From positions 1 to 32,755 of the forward strand of contig JANPHP010000360.1 in the NCBI GenBank assembly GCA_031424495.1: 32,755 bases of DNA, written 5' to 3'. Positions 15,750 through 24,229 of this stretch are shown piece by piece. Below the pieces are notes generated by a model, which was given only the letters and a program-made list of their open reading frames with translations, was not told where the DNA came from and ran no database searches. Numbering within the stretch: the stretch's first letter is position 1; the number at the start of each line of letters is the position of its first letter. This stretch comes from JADKCL01 sp031424495 (GTDB lineage Bacteria > Bacteroidota > Bacteroidia > J057 > JADKCL01). Position numbers and translations under genes: made by a program.

Positions 15750-16179
15750 AGGTTCAAATTCTCGTTCTGCATTCGCCCCCTGAACGCTACGCACGCACAG
15801 ACAAGCTTTTCTCATGACCAAGTTGCAAGGAATTTGTTTTGGTGAAAACCTGCACACGGTCAAAGATTCTGCGATGGCAAAAACTTACTCCTCTGTTAAT
15901 GGCGTCAATCTGACCAGTGGATCAGGCTCAAGCAGCAACCTAAAGATTTAGCAGCTTCGGTATCGTGTAATGAGCCCCCTTTTCTAATTGATTTCCGCGC
16001 AGTGAATAGTTTCATTATGGCTTAAAATCATAGCATTCCCACCCAAAGCCTCCCCTAGATTGTATGGAGAATGGCGCATTGGCTCCTCGAATTGGTGTAA
16101 CTGGGCTTCAAAATTTGGATCGGAACTGAAGGTATGGATCGATAGCTTGAGATCATTGTTACACACCAAATAATTAGAA
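15750..16179. other. 430-bp gap, no supported gene
   Basis: Divergent intergenic region between ubiX and the Asp-box cargo gene. A 61-codon minus-strand frame (15984-16169) opens with TTG and has ordinary amino-acid composition but no recognisable motif, promoter or ribosome-binding site; I do not call it. No full TAnnTTTG element is seen for either flanking gene. Confidence 0.4.
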
Positions 16180-18264
16180 ATGAAGAAATTCTATTGGACC
16201 CTTCTTGTCTTTGCTTGTTTGTCTCCCACATGTTCATTTGGACAAAGTGCACGGCCTAGGGCTGTGGCTTCGCCCTCACAAACGCAACTTGTCGGATACA
16301 CCCTACCCTCTTTTCTACCCGAAACATCACCCTCTAACGGCTTGCCCGCTATTCCCCTGCCCCATCCACAACATGGGACGACGACGGGCAAGATCACGGC
16401 CTTGAATCCGGTACAGCTGGGAACGGCCTCCAACGCATTTACAATCCTGCGCACTGAGCAAAACCAAGTTGTCGCAGTGGACTCGCTGGACCTCGTAGCT
16501 TTCATTCACCGCAACGATATCAATGTCTATGGTGGCAGCAGCGGCAACTTGCGCTATGACCTCTCCATCGATGCGGGTGCGAGCTGGAGTAGCGACATCG
16601 GTCCGCTGAACCCTACACTGACGCGTCTCGCTCGGTATCCCAATATCACAGCGCTGAGCCTGCCCGGAATCACCAATCCGCTGGGAAGTCGCATCGTATT
16701 CTCGGCACCGACGCTCAATACAGCCGCGACGCTTGCCGATGGGCACGTGGTCGGCTTGTCACAGACGATCGCCACCGGCGTCCCGATCGGGACCGAGCAC
16801 TACCTCTTTCAAGGGGACAGGACCTACTTGCAAGGTGGCCTGTGCCAAAGCGCGCCTGGGATATTTTGGTCGACCGATATCGAATATGATGGCACCAATT
16901 TTCTGGGGGACGTCTACATTTACCGCGGAGACTACAATACCTCCACGCAGGACATTGATTGGGTGCGCTCAGACACGCTCGCCCCCAACAACTCGACAAG
17001 TTTCAATACCATCCCCCACTTGGTCGGCAGCAATATCGCATTTGCGCCCGGTGGAGAGATCGGTTGGGTGGCTTGGATGGGCGACCTCATCGGTGGCCCT
17101 GACTCCACATATCTACCGGTATTTTCCAAAACGACCGATTGCGGCCGCTCTTGGAGTGCACCTGTCGAGGTCAATCTCAACAACATCCCTTGGATCAAAG
17201 ACAGCTTGCAGTCCTTGTGGACAGATTCACTGGGCAATCCTGCAGCCGATGGGCGAGCAACTTGTTCATTTGACTTTGACCTCACCGTCGACGTCAACGG
17301 CAATCCGCATTTGGGTGTCGTCATTATGAGCGGAATCGATTACCAAGTGAGTTCGGGACTCGCCAAATTCCTTGGCGACGTGACGACGAGCGATGGCGGC
17401 AGCACTTGGGACGTGCACTACATTTCGCCGATACTCACCTTTCGCACCCAGCTTTTTGGGACGAGCACACAAGTCTCCATGGACAATTTTGTGCAGCTCG
17501 CGCGCGATGAGGGCGGCTGCAACATCTTTTTCTCTTGGGCCGACTCAGACACAGCGACAGTCACTGGCAATGGAAATGGCATCGGCTTTGGAGAATCGAG
17601 CAATTTGGCACCCAACCTGCGGGTGTCTGCGCTCAATGTGAGCACTGGCATGCAGACCTACCCGCGCCTCGTCAGCGACTTGGATCTGCTTTGGGACGGC
17701 GCGATCCTCTTTCCGACCATGGCGCCGATCGTGATCAGTACACCTGCCGGATGGAACCTCCCCATCGTCACAGCAGTGATGACAGGTGGCGATCCGGTGA
17801 ATCCTGCGACCTTCTGGTATTTTGGAAACGAAACCGCGATCCCCAACAGTGGATGGTGTATGCCAAGCAGCATGTCGCTCAATTGGGATTTTTGGGCCTA
17901 CAATACATTTGTCTCCCCTTGCGGCAGCACTGCCCTACCCTTTTGCAATGCGGCCGTCAATGGACCTTGCGTCATTGTGGGTACAGCAGAGCCGAAGGCA
18001 TCCATTGCCATGCTGGGTGATGCATTCCCCAATCCAACAAATGGCATGACGCGCATCGCTTTTACGGTGCCTGTGGTCACCACGGTGCACCTGGAGCTGC
18101 GCAATGCCCTCGGTCAGCTCGTGCAGGTGCTTGCCGCTGGCGAATTTGCTGCTGGTGAGCACGAGAGCCTGCTCAATACCAGCAACCTAGCTGCAGGAGT
18201 CTATGTCTATCACCTGCGGTCTGGCGAATCAACGATGAGCAAAAAGCTGATCGTTGCGCGCTAA
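16180..18264 (+). CDS. Secreted Asp-box (sialidase-like propeller) protein with T9SS sorting domain
   Basis: 694 residues. Signal peptide 1-22 (MKKFYWTLLVFACLSPTCSF, then GQ). Three Asp-box motifs (S/T-x-D-x-G-x-x-W) are visible: SIDAGASW (129-136), TTDCGRSW (318-325) and TSDGGSTW (403-410). Asp-boxes mark beta-propellers of the BNR/sialidase type. The arginine triad and Tyr/Glu pair needed for sialidase activity cannot be assigned, so an enzyme function is not claimed. The last 80-90 residues are a T9SS type A sorting domain (AFPNPTNGMTRIAFTV, LRNALGQLVQVL, LAAGVYVYHLRSG, MSKKLIVAR). It is a T9SS cargo, exported to the surface or medium. A terminator follows at 18287. Confidence 0.88.
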   Translation: MKKFYWTLLVFACLSPTCSFGQSARPRAVASPSQTQLVGYTLPSFLPETSPSNGLPAIPLPHPQHGTTTGKITALNPVQLGTASNAFTILRTEQNQVVAVDSLDLVAFIHRNDINVYGGSSGNLRYDLSIDAGASWSSDIGPLNPTLTRLARYPNITALSLPGITNPLGSRIVFSAPTLNTAATLADGHVVGLSQTIATGVPIGTEHYLFQGDRTYLQGGLCQSAPGIFWSTDIEYDGTNFLGDVYIYRGDYNTSTQDIDWVRSDTLAPNNSTSFNTIPHLVGSNIAFAPGGEIGWVAWMGDLIGGPDSTYLPVFSKTTDCGRSWSAPVEVNLNNIPWIKDSLQSLWTDSLGNPAADGRATCSFDFDLTVDVNGNPHLGVVIMSGIDYQVSSGLAKFLGDVTTSDGGSTWDVHYISPILTFRTQLFGTSTQVSMDNFVQLARDEGGCNIFFSWADSDTATVTGNGNGIGFGESSNLAPNLRVSALNVSTGMQTYPRLVSDLDLLWDGAILFPTMAPIVISTPAGWNLPIVTAVMTGGDPVNPATFWYFGNETAIPNSGWCMPSSMSLNWDFWAYNTFVSPCGSTALPFCNAAVNGPCVIVGTAEPKASIAMLGDAFPNPTNGMTRIAFTVPVVTTVHLELRNALGQLVQVLAAGEFAAGEHESLLNTSNLAAGVYVYHLRSGESTMSKKLIVAR

Positions 18265-18286
18265 ATCTGAGTACATCTGAAGTAAA

Positions 18287-18314
18287 CAAGGGGCTGACGG
18301 TTGTCGGCCCCTTG
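18287..18314 (+). terminator. Terminator of the Asp-box cargo gene
   Basis: 12-bp stem with one T-G pair (18287-18298 with 18303-18314; CAAGGGGCTGAC) and a GGTT loop, 23 bases past the stop. No clear T-run. The rest of the 18265-18675 gap has no gene; it carries GTTGACAATTAAGAC near 18390 (a single word of the CAATTGAC family) and the batD promoter. Confidence 0.65.
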
Positions 18315-18600
18315 CCATTGTGATGCATCGTGTTGGGTGAATGCCTTGCGAGAAAATGCCTCTGATGGATTGCTAGATCAGCTTGCCTAGTTGACAATTA
18401 AGACTTTTTAAAGATTTCGCAGTAACGAATTACCAACCGCTGACTTGCACAGGCACGTGCGCTCTCGGAGACGTATTCTCAAACCAACAAACTCGTTTCC
18501 AATTCATTGCGGCATTTTGCTTGATGCGCAGCAGCTTGGATCAAAATCCAAGGAGTATGAAAACACCGACCACAATTATCGTTCGTTTCACAAAACCATC

Positions 18601-18632
18601 TTGCGAAACGGCGCTGCATCTGCTTATTTTTG
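18601..18632 (+). promoter_or_regulatory. Promoter of batD
   Basis: TTG (18601-18603), 21 bases, TATTTTTG (18625-18632). A start near 18638 leaves a leader of about 38 bases before ATG 18676 and excludes the longer frame from TTG 18445. Confidence 0.5.
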
Positions 18633-18675
18633 CCGTGTACCAAAGTCTAGTTGGGCATTTGGTGAGTCGAATGAG

Positions 18676-20235
18676 ATGGACAAGATGAATTTTACAAGGG
18701 CAATTGTGCAGGTTTGGGTGATCGCACTCTTCTTGATCATGGCAATCGGGAGCGTGGCGGCACAGCAGGTGAGTATTGGGGTGAATGCTACAGAAATCAC
18801 AACCGATCAAAATCTGGTGGTTTCGGTCACGCTGTCAGGCATCTCAGGCGGGCAGGTACCGCAACCCAATTTCCCGGAGATCAGAGGTATGCAAGCAGCC
18901 GGCACCTCCAATTCCCAAAATTGGGTGAATGGGAAGGTATCTGTAACATTTTCGCGCAACTACATCGCCTCGGCAGCGGGCAGTTTCAAAGTGCCTGCAA
19001 TCACCTATGAATTCAAAGGAGCGGTGGGCAAACTGCCGGCCACGACGATTACCGTGAAAAAAGGTACCGGTCAGCGGCAAGGCAATAACCAAGGCGGATT
19101 TCGTGATCCATTCGCTGACTTTTTCAACGATCCCTTTTTTGGTGGCGGTCAGCGGCAGCAAGCTGCACAGCAACCGCTGAAATACAAATCCCTGGAGGCT
19201 GACTATTTTCTCACGGTGAACCTCGACAAGGAGTCCTGCTACATCGGCGAGCAGGTGCATGGTGATGTGGTCTTGTTTGTGAATGAGCGTGATGCAGGCA
19301 AGATCAAGGTCGATGGCGTTGCGATTTTTGAAATGCAACAGCGCATCAAGAATACGGGCTTTTGGCAAGAGATCATCGAACTCAAGGAAATACCTGGAGA
19401 GCATGTGCAGGTCAATGGCAAGCGCTATATCGCCTACACCTTGTACAAAAACATCTTGTTTCCGATCAAGACGGGCGATATCGAGTTCAAAAACATCTAC
19501 CTCGACGGCATGAAACTCGCCTTGGCCACCAATGCTAGCCCGATCGCGCGCTTCATGGGGCAAGACATGAAGTTTGAAAACATCAAAATCAAGGCCGCAG
19601 ATCGCAAATTGGTTGTAAAGCCCCTGCCAGCGACCAAGCTCACCGATGCCAATATGGTGGGCAAATTCAAGCTCGATGCAAGCCTGAACCATCCAGAAAT
19701 CAAAACGGGAGAAAATTTGGAGCTGGAAATCAAAATCGCTGGCAATGGCAATATGGCGATGATGGCAGACCCTACGGTGACATTCCCCGAAAACTTTGAG
19801 GTCTATGACCCCAACACCCAATTCAATTCAAGGGTGCAGGGCAATGGGCTGATCGGCGACAAAAGCTGGAAATGGTCGATGTTGCCTACGCGGGCCGGAG
19901 ATTTCGACTTGGGACCGATACGTTTCTACTTCTTTGACCCTGAAAAGAATGGATATGACTCGCTGATTGTCCCTACATTGAGGGTCAAGGTTACTGGTGA
20001 GGACATCGAAAATCAACGGATCGGCAAATCCAGCGCAGATTTCTTTTACCAATCTGCCTTTGGTGGAGCCAATACAGACTTGAGCTCAAGTAATCACAGC
20101 AATGCTTGGTTGCTTTTTTTGGGAATGGGCATCGTAGGCGCGGTCGTCGTGGTGGGCGTGCGCCGCAATGGAAAACAATCCCGTCAACAGGCAAAATCGA
20201 CGACGGATGCAAGTGAAGATTTCTGGGGCAAATGA
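18676..20235 (+). CDS. batD: BatD family protein
   Basis: 519 residues from ATG 18676 (MDKMNFTRAIV). Signal peptide about 1-29 ending SVAAQQ. The periplasmic part has the BatD pattern: VNATEITTDQNLVVSVTLSG, then NPNF-like QPNFPEI, SFSRNYxxSA-like VTFSRNYIASAAGSFKVPAITYE, a Gln/Gly-rich linker with FRDPFADFFNDPFFGG, and a second sandwich beginning YFLTVNLDKESCYIGEQV. One C-terminal membrane helix (about 478-497) is followed by a short cytoplasmic tail. Bat proteins usually sit in a moxR-batABCDE cluster linked to oxygen or stress tolerance in Bacteroides and Leptospira; here batD stands alone. The 77 extra codons of the longer frame start at TTG, lie before the promoter and resemble no signal peptide. 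Confidence 0.93.
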   Translation: MDKMNFTRAIVQVWVIALFLIMAIGSVAAQQVSIGVNATEITTDQNLVVSVTLSGISGGQVPQPNFPEIRGMQAAGTSNSQNWVNGKVSVTFSRNYIASAAGSFKVPAITYEFKGAVGKLPATTITVKKGTGQRQGNNQGGFRDPFADFFNDPFFGGGQRQQAAQQPLKYKSLEADYFLTVNLDKESCYIGEQVHGDVVLFVNERDAGKIKVDGVAIFEMQQRIKNTGFWQEIIELKEIPGEHVQVNGKRYIAYTLYKNILFPIKTGDIEFKNIYLDGMKLALATNASPIARFMGQDMKFENIKIKAADRKLVVKPLPATKLTDANMVGKFKLDASLNHPEIKTGENLELEIKIAGNGNMAMMADPTVTFPENFEVYDPNTQFNSRVQGNGLIGDKSWKWSMLPTRAGDFDLGPIRFYFFDPEKNGYDSLIVPTLRVKVTGEDIENQRIGKSSADFFYQSAFGGANTDLSSSNHSNAWLLFLGMGIVGAVVVVGVRRNGKQSRQQAKSTTDASEDFWGK

Positions 20236-21762
20236 TTAGACAGTTCCGCCATTCATGGCCTGCAGTTTGCCCAAAATCGTTTCCCACAACTGCTCGTAGG
20301 GAATGATTTCAAGGCTGTTGGAGCTGCCATGCTGGTAATTGAGCCGACTGGCTTGCAGCAGATTGTAATAGCGCTCAGTGATTTTGGTCGTTCCTTCGTA
20401 GTTGAAGCTCTTCTTTTCCATCAAGAGCACCATTTTGAGAAAACAGTTGCTCCGATAGTTTTCATCTTCCTTGAGATAGCGGCTGCAATAAACCTTGAGG
20501 GCCTCGGCTTTGGCGATGATGCCGTCAAAGTCTCTGCGATCCAGTAAGAAGAGTACCTGCAAAATGATGATGGCTATATTGAGTCCCCGCTTGTCTTTGC
20601 TGTAGATGGGCACATCATTGAGAAACTTCATCAACTTGAATTGATTTTCTGCGACCTCGCCCGAGGTTGCATCGATGCGACCGTTGAGCATGTAGCGGAG
20701 GAATGCCTCAAAAATGCGCCATTTTTCCTGCCGCGATGGATCGACACTCACGAAGTCTGGGTGCGAAGTGACCTTATGGTAGATCTCTGAAGCCTGCAGG
20801 TAATTTCCGGTGTGCATACACAACAAAAAATAGAGGTCCAAAAACACCACCCAGTTGGGCGAGCCTTCGGTGAAATATTGCACACCGATGGCTGCCGCGG
20901 CATTGCCCTCGTCGTAGCGCCCCAAATTGAGGTAGGCGACCATGCGATAGATGGCCATCTCTCCATACCTGATGTTGGAGGACATGTGCTTGGTTTTTGC
21001 CAAACAGGCCGCAAACTTGTTGCAGGCTTGCAACAACAATTCGAAATCCTTTGAAATCTGCCCAGCGACGACCGTGAGCCTAAAAATTCCCAGCTCCAAG
21101 TTGTAGGAGCTGTGGTGCTCCATTTCAGACTGCACATGGGCAATGTAAGACTTAGCGATCTGCACCATCTCAGGCCGATTGCTATCGCTTTTGCTGAATG
21201 GCAAAACGAGAATCTGGTAATATTCCTCGACCAAGCATTCGGCTCGGTATAGTGCCTGAACCTCATCAAATCGCTTGCGCAGCACCTCAAACTCTGCAAC
21301 TCTACCTGCAAACGCGGCGGCATATCGCAGCTGCCGAAGGCAGTTAAGCATCACGTCGGTAATCTCAAATTTTTCAGCTTGTACCAGCGTGGATCGCAAC
21401 AGGGACTCACCTGCTCCCCTTGCGCCATTGACCAGCAGGGTCATGGCCGCCATATAGTTGCGGTTGCACTGCAAAAGCGCCTGTTGATAATCTGAACCCG
21501 AAGGGTTGTCTAGAAAGAAAAGGGTATTGAGCAGTCGGTTGCGCACCCTCGACTTGAGCATGAGATACTTCTTGTCTGAGGGATCAGTATCACAGAGTGC
21601 GCGGGCTGCTTCTTCATCGGTTTTGAAAGTGCCGTCCTTGACACCATGGTAAAATCGATTATAAGCATTCTTGCGATTCGCGCTGCTCGAATCGTTAAAT
21701 ACCTCGATCTTTTTGAGACGTCGTCGGCCTACTACTCTGATGATCTCTCTTAGCCTTTGCAT
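20236..21762 (-). CDS. Helical-repeat (TPR-like) protein of unknown function
   Basis: 508 residues with no signal peptide and no membrane segment, so probably cytoplasmic. The N-terminus is basic (RVVGRRRLKKIEVF) with KRSKK-like turns; the remainder is almost wholly helical with paired amphipathic helices of TPR size (for example RYGEMAIYRMVAYLNLGRYDEG, FLDLYFLLCMHTGNYLQASEIYHKV). I do not recognise a named family. AAGGAGAACG before the ATG is a good ribosome-binding site, and TATATTTG stands at 21785-21792. The stop codon (20236-20238, complement) directly abuts the batD stop codon with no base between. It is likely a protein-protein scaffold by fold only; no partner can be named. Confidence 0.85.
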   Translation of the reverse strand: MQRLREIIRVVGRRRLKKIEVFNDSSSANRKNAYNRFYHGVKDGTFKTDEEAARALCDTDPSDKKYLMLKSRVRNRLLNTLFFLDNPSGSDYQQALLQCNRNYMAAMTLLVNGARGAGESLLRSTLVQAEKFEITDVMLNCLRQLRYAAAFAGRVAEFEVLRKRFDEVQALYRAECLVEEYYQILVLPFSKSDSNRPEMVQIAKSYIAHVQSEMEHHSSYNLELGIFRLTVVAGQISKDFELLLQACNKFAACLAKTKHMSSNIRYGEMAIYRMVAYLNLGRYDEGNAAAAIGVQYFTEGSPNWVVFLDLYFLLCMHTGNYLQASEIYHKVTSHPDFVSVDPSRQEKWRIFEAFLRYMLNGRIDATSGEVAENQFKLMKFLNDVPIYSKDKRGLNIAIIILQVLFLLDRRDFDGIIAKAEALKVYCSRYLKEDENYRSNCFLKMVLLMEKKSFNYEGTTKITERYYNLLQASRLNYQHGSSNSLEIIPYEQLWETILGKLQAMNGGTV

Positions 21763-21784
21763 CGTTCTCCTTCCAAACAGAAGG

Positions 21785-21792
21785 CAAATATA
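21785..21792 (-). promoter_or_regulatory. -7 element of the helical-repeat gene
   Basis: Minus-strand TATATTTG, a full TAnnTTTG match, 22 bases upstream of the ATG at 21762. No TTG at the standard distance. Confidence 0.5.
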
Positions 21793-21926
21793 CTGAAATT
21801 AAGTGGCAAAAGCTAGGGGTTTGGGGCTTACGGTGTTACCGAAGCCACTGACCTGTTTCTCGTTGGGTGACCGATACCCACTAAAATTGTATCAGTAATT
21901 CTTATCCACACTTAATTCTAAATATC

Positions 21927-22115
21927 ATGAATCTCATCGTTGCAATCTTCCTTTACCATGGCCTCACCTATCCCGGCGACACCATCACCCGTGCAGAAAT
22001 CGCTGAACACCAAACGGAGATTTCCGAGGCGCCTAGCGATCCTGACTTTATTGATTTCTATGAAGAAGTGATGAGCGACGGCGTCTATACGCTCGATATC
22101 ACCTGCGAAAACTGA
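21927..22115 (+). CDS. Small acidic protein, unknown
   Basis: 62 residues, starting ATG at 21927. A short hydrophobic start (MNLIVAIFLYHG) is followed by an acidic body with APSDPDFIDFYEEV and an end ITCEN. It is too short at the N-terminus for a clear signal peptide. It stands in a divergent interval with no antisense gene to make it a shadow, and the amino-acid make-up is ordinary, but no family is recognised. TAAAATTG at 21882-21889 is a one-mismatch -7 element. The stop is 18 bases from the end of the convergent beta-barrel gene. Confidence 0.5.
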   Translation: MNLIVAIFLYHGLTYPGDTITRAEIAEHQTEISEAPSDPDFIDFYEEVMSDGVYTLDITCEN

Positions 22116-22132
22116 CGCGACCGATTCGCCAC

Positions 22133-24124
22133 CTACTGTATTCCTCCAAAAAAGTAGCTGATGCGCGCCGTGGGGTATGGCCTGAATTCGACATAAACCT
22201 GTCGTAGCTCGGACTCTTGAGCAGCAGCACCAAAAATTTGGTTTGTGGCGAGTATCTTGTAGTTGTTTTTGTGCACTTGAACTTGCATCCAGAGTCCTAA
22301 GTCGATCGTGCTTTGGTTGCGATTGCGGTAGCCAAATGCAAGAAGTGGGCCTGTCTGAAGGCTGATTTGCTGCAAGCTGATCGTTTTGAGCAAATTGTCT
22401 AGACCGACCATGTTTCCAAGCTTGCGCTTGCTTTGGTCAAAATGCTTGTAACCCGCGGTTGCATACCACTCCTTGGATTGATTGGGATGGTTCAGCAGCA
22501 TGCGCCAGCGGGTCTCGATTGTGAGAATGCGGTTGGTGTCCAGCGTCGTCTCAGAAAACTCCTGCCAATTGAGGTAGCTCTGAAAGGTCTCCTTGCGCCT
22601 GAAACTAGCCTCGCCCTGCAAACGTTTGCCGGGACGCCAGTTCGCCTTAAAATTACTTTCCAGGTTGCGTGTCGATCGATCTGTCTTGTTGAAATCTGTG
22701 AAATCTTTGACGTTGTAAGTCACATAAATCGCTTGCTGCCCTTCTACCCGCAATTGCTTGAGGATGTCCCATCCAAAGTCAAAATCTAGCCTGAGCGATC
22801 GTTGTATATAGTTGTCTTGGCTCTTTTCCTTGAGCAAAAAGGCATAGTGGCGATAATTGCCTTGCAAATCGAGCGAGGTGTGAAAGGATTTGTTCCAAGC
22901 GCTGCTCCATTTACCGTTACCCACCCAGCTCAGTTCATCGCGGTCATCAAAATTCGTTTCGCTCGGGGTATCGTATTGCAAGTATTGATTGGAAACCTTG
23001 GCCTCCAACCGTTGCCGCTGACTGAGCGGCAATACCAGAGCCGCCTCGACCTTGTTGTAATTTTTTTGAAAATCCTTTTGTTTCTCCCGCTCTAGATTCG
23101 TTTCAAAGTCACTGGCATTCAAGCCCGTGTTATTCATCAGCAGGTAACCTCGGCTGGAGTATTGGAATTCATATCCAGCACTGACCCTCATTTTTTTGCG
23201 TACCCAAGTCAAGATTTGTGAAGTGTTGAGCTCGACGCCCTGAAACGTGAGGTTGTTTTCTTCAGGCTCTGGCAGCACGATATTCTTGAAAAGAAATCTC
23301 CGGCGGTGCATCAGCAGGTTGTTGGATGACCGCCACTCCAATCCGGGCAAAAAAGTATAGCTCAAATCGATATGCGGCATGATCGAGTCGCTGAGAATCC
23401 GCTTTACAGAGTTTCCTTGGTAGTCGTCGAGTTCGTGAGCGCTCAGGTGCAATCCCGCCTCAAGATTTACACCCTCCTCAAATGATTTCATCCAATTGTG
23501 GTCCAAAATCAGATTGTGCTGCCGTCTCGGGCTGATGTCTTTGTAGCGAGCGACCAGTTGGGTGCGCATGGAGAGATTGTCCTCAAAAGCATGCTCGGAA
23601 ACAACAAAGAGTGCAGGGGTGATCCCTTGATCGAGCCGCACCTGAGGCCCCGATGTGCCCAAGACGGCTGTGCGGGTGTCCCAAGTATAGCCGATCAGCG
23701 GCGTGACATGCAAAAAGTCCCAGGGCTTGTAGCGTAGCCCAGCATAGGCATTGATTTTCTCGTTTTGATTGTTGACATATTGGTCGGTTTCGATCCAACT
23801 TGCCAGGTCCAGCCGCTTTTTCAGTTGGAAATGTTGCCAGATGTCGGTGTGGAAATACATCTGCACAAACCGCCCCTCCTCGCGTGAGCTGTTGTAGATA
23901 TTGCTGTGGCTGAGCCGAAAATCCAAAGCATAGCGGCCTTTTTCCAAAGAATACCAGCTCTCCATCGCTGTCGAAAATGTAAAATCATTTTGACGGTCAA
24001 AGGCCAATCTGATCTTGGGGCGATCTTGCTGCCCGATTGCAGCAATCGGCAACAACACGGCCAAGCTCAGCAATATCCAGCAGCAAAGCTTCGCATCTCT
24101 AATCCACAGTGCCCATCGCGACAT
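22133..24124 (-). CDS. Probable outer-membrane beta-barrel protein
   Basis: 663 residues from ATG 24124 (MSRWALWIRDAKL), with a signal peptide of about 30 ending IAAIGQQ. The mature part is rich in alternating polar/hydrophobic strands with aromatic girdle residues (for example YALDFRLSHSNIY, INAYAGLRYKPWDFLHVTPLIGYTW, FHTSLDLQGNYRHYAFL), typical of a large barrel, and ends in a strand ARISYFFGGIQ. No TonB box, plug or lipobox is visible, so it is not a SusC-type transporter. The longer frame from TTG 24220 adds 32 residues before the signal peptide and is rejected. It lies 105 bases downstream of fumarylacetoacetase on the same strand and may be co-transcribed, without an evident functional link. 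Confidence 0.75.
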   Translation of the reverse strand: MSRWALWIRDAKLCCWILLSLAVLLPIAAIGQQDRPKIRLAFDRQNDFTFSTAMESWYSLEKGRYALDFRLSHSNIYNSSREEGRFVQMYFHTDIWQHFQLKKRLDLASWIETDQYVNNQNEKINAYAGLRYKPWDFLHVTPLIGYTWDTRTAVLGTSGPQVRLDQGITPALFVVSEHAFEDNLSMRTQLVARYKDISPRRQHNLILDHNWMKSFEEGVNLEAGLHLSAHELDDYQGNSVKRILSDSIMPHIDLSYTFLPGLEWRSSNNLLMHRRRFLFKNIVLPEPEENNLTFQGVELNTSQILTWVRKKMRVSAGYEFQYSSRGYLLMNNTGLNASDFETNLEREKQKDFQKNYNKVEAALVLPLSQRQRLEAKVSNQYLQYDTPSETNFDDRDELSWVGNGKWSSAWNKSFHTSLDLQGNYRHYAFLLKEKSQDNYIQRSLRLDFDFGWDILKQLRVEGQQAIYVTYNVKDFTDFNKTDRSTRNLESNFKANWRPGKRLQGEASFRRKETFQSYLNWQEFSETTLDTNRILTIETRWRMLLNHPNQSKEWYATAGYKHFDQSKRKLGNMVGLDNLLKTISLQQISLQTGPLLAFGYRNRNQSTIDLGLWMQVQVHKNNYKILATNQIFGAAAQESELRQVYVEFRPYPTARISYFFGGIQ

Positions 24125-24229
24125 TGGGAGTGAATTTAGGCAATTTTGGCTAATACATATCGGTGCAAAAATTGGGTGCTGTAAATGCCCCTCCTTTGCT
24201 GCCCGCCCAAAATGGTGCAACCCAGCACA

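Noticed and set aside
15984..16169. 61-residue minus-strand frame
   Set aside because: Starts with TTG, no promoter or ribosome-binding site, no motif; kept only as a remark in the gap entry.
18844..19821. 325-residue minus-strand frame
   Set aside because: Antisense to batD, no recognisable motif.
24125..24220. 32-residue N-terminal extension of the beta-barrel protein
   Set aside because: Begins at TTG and would put residues ahead of a normal signal peptide; ATG 24124 is better.
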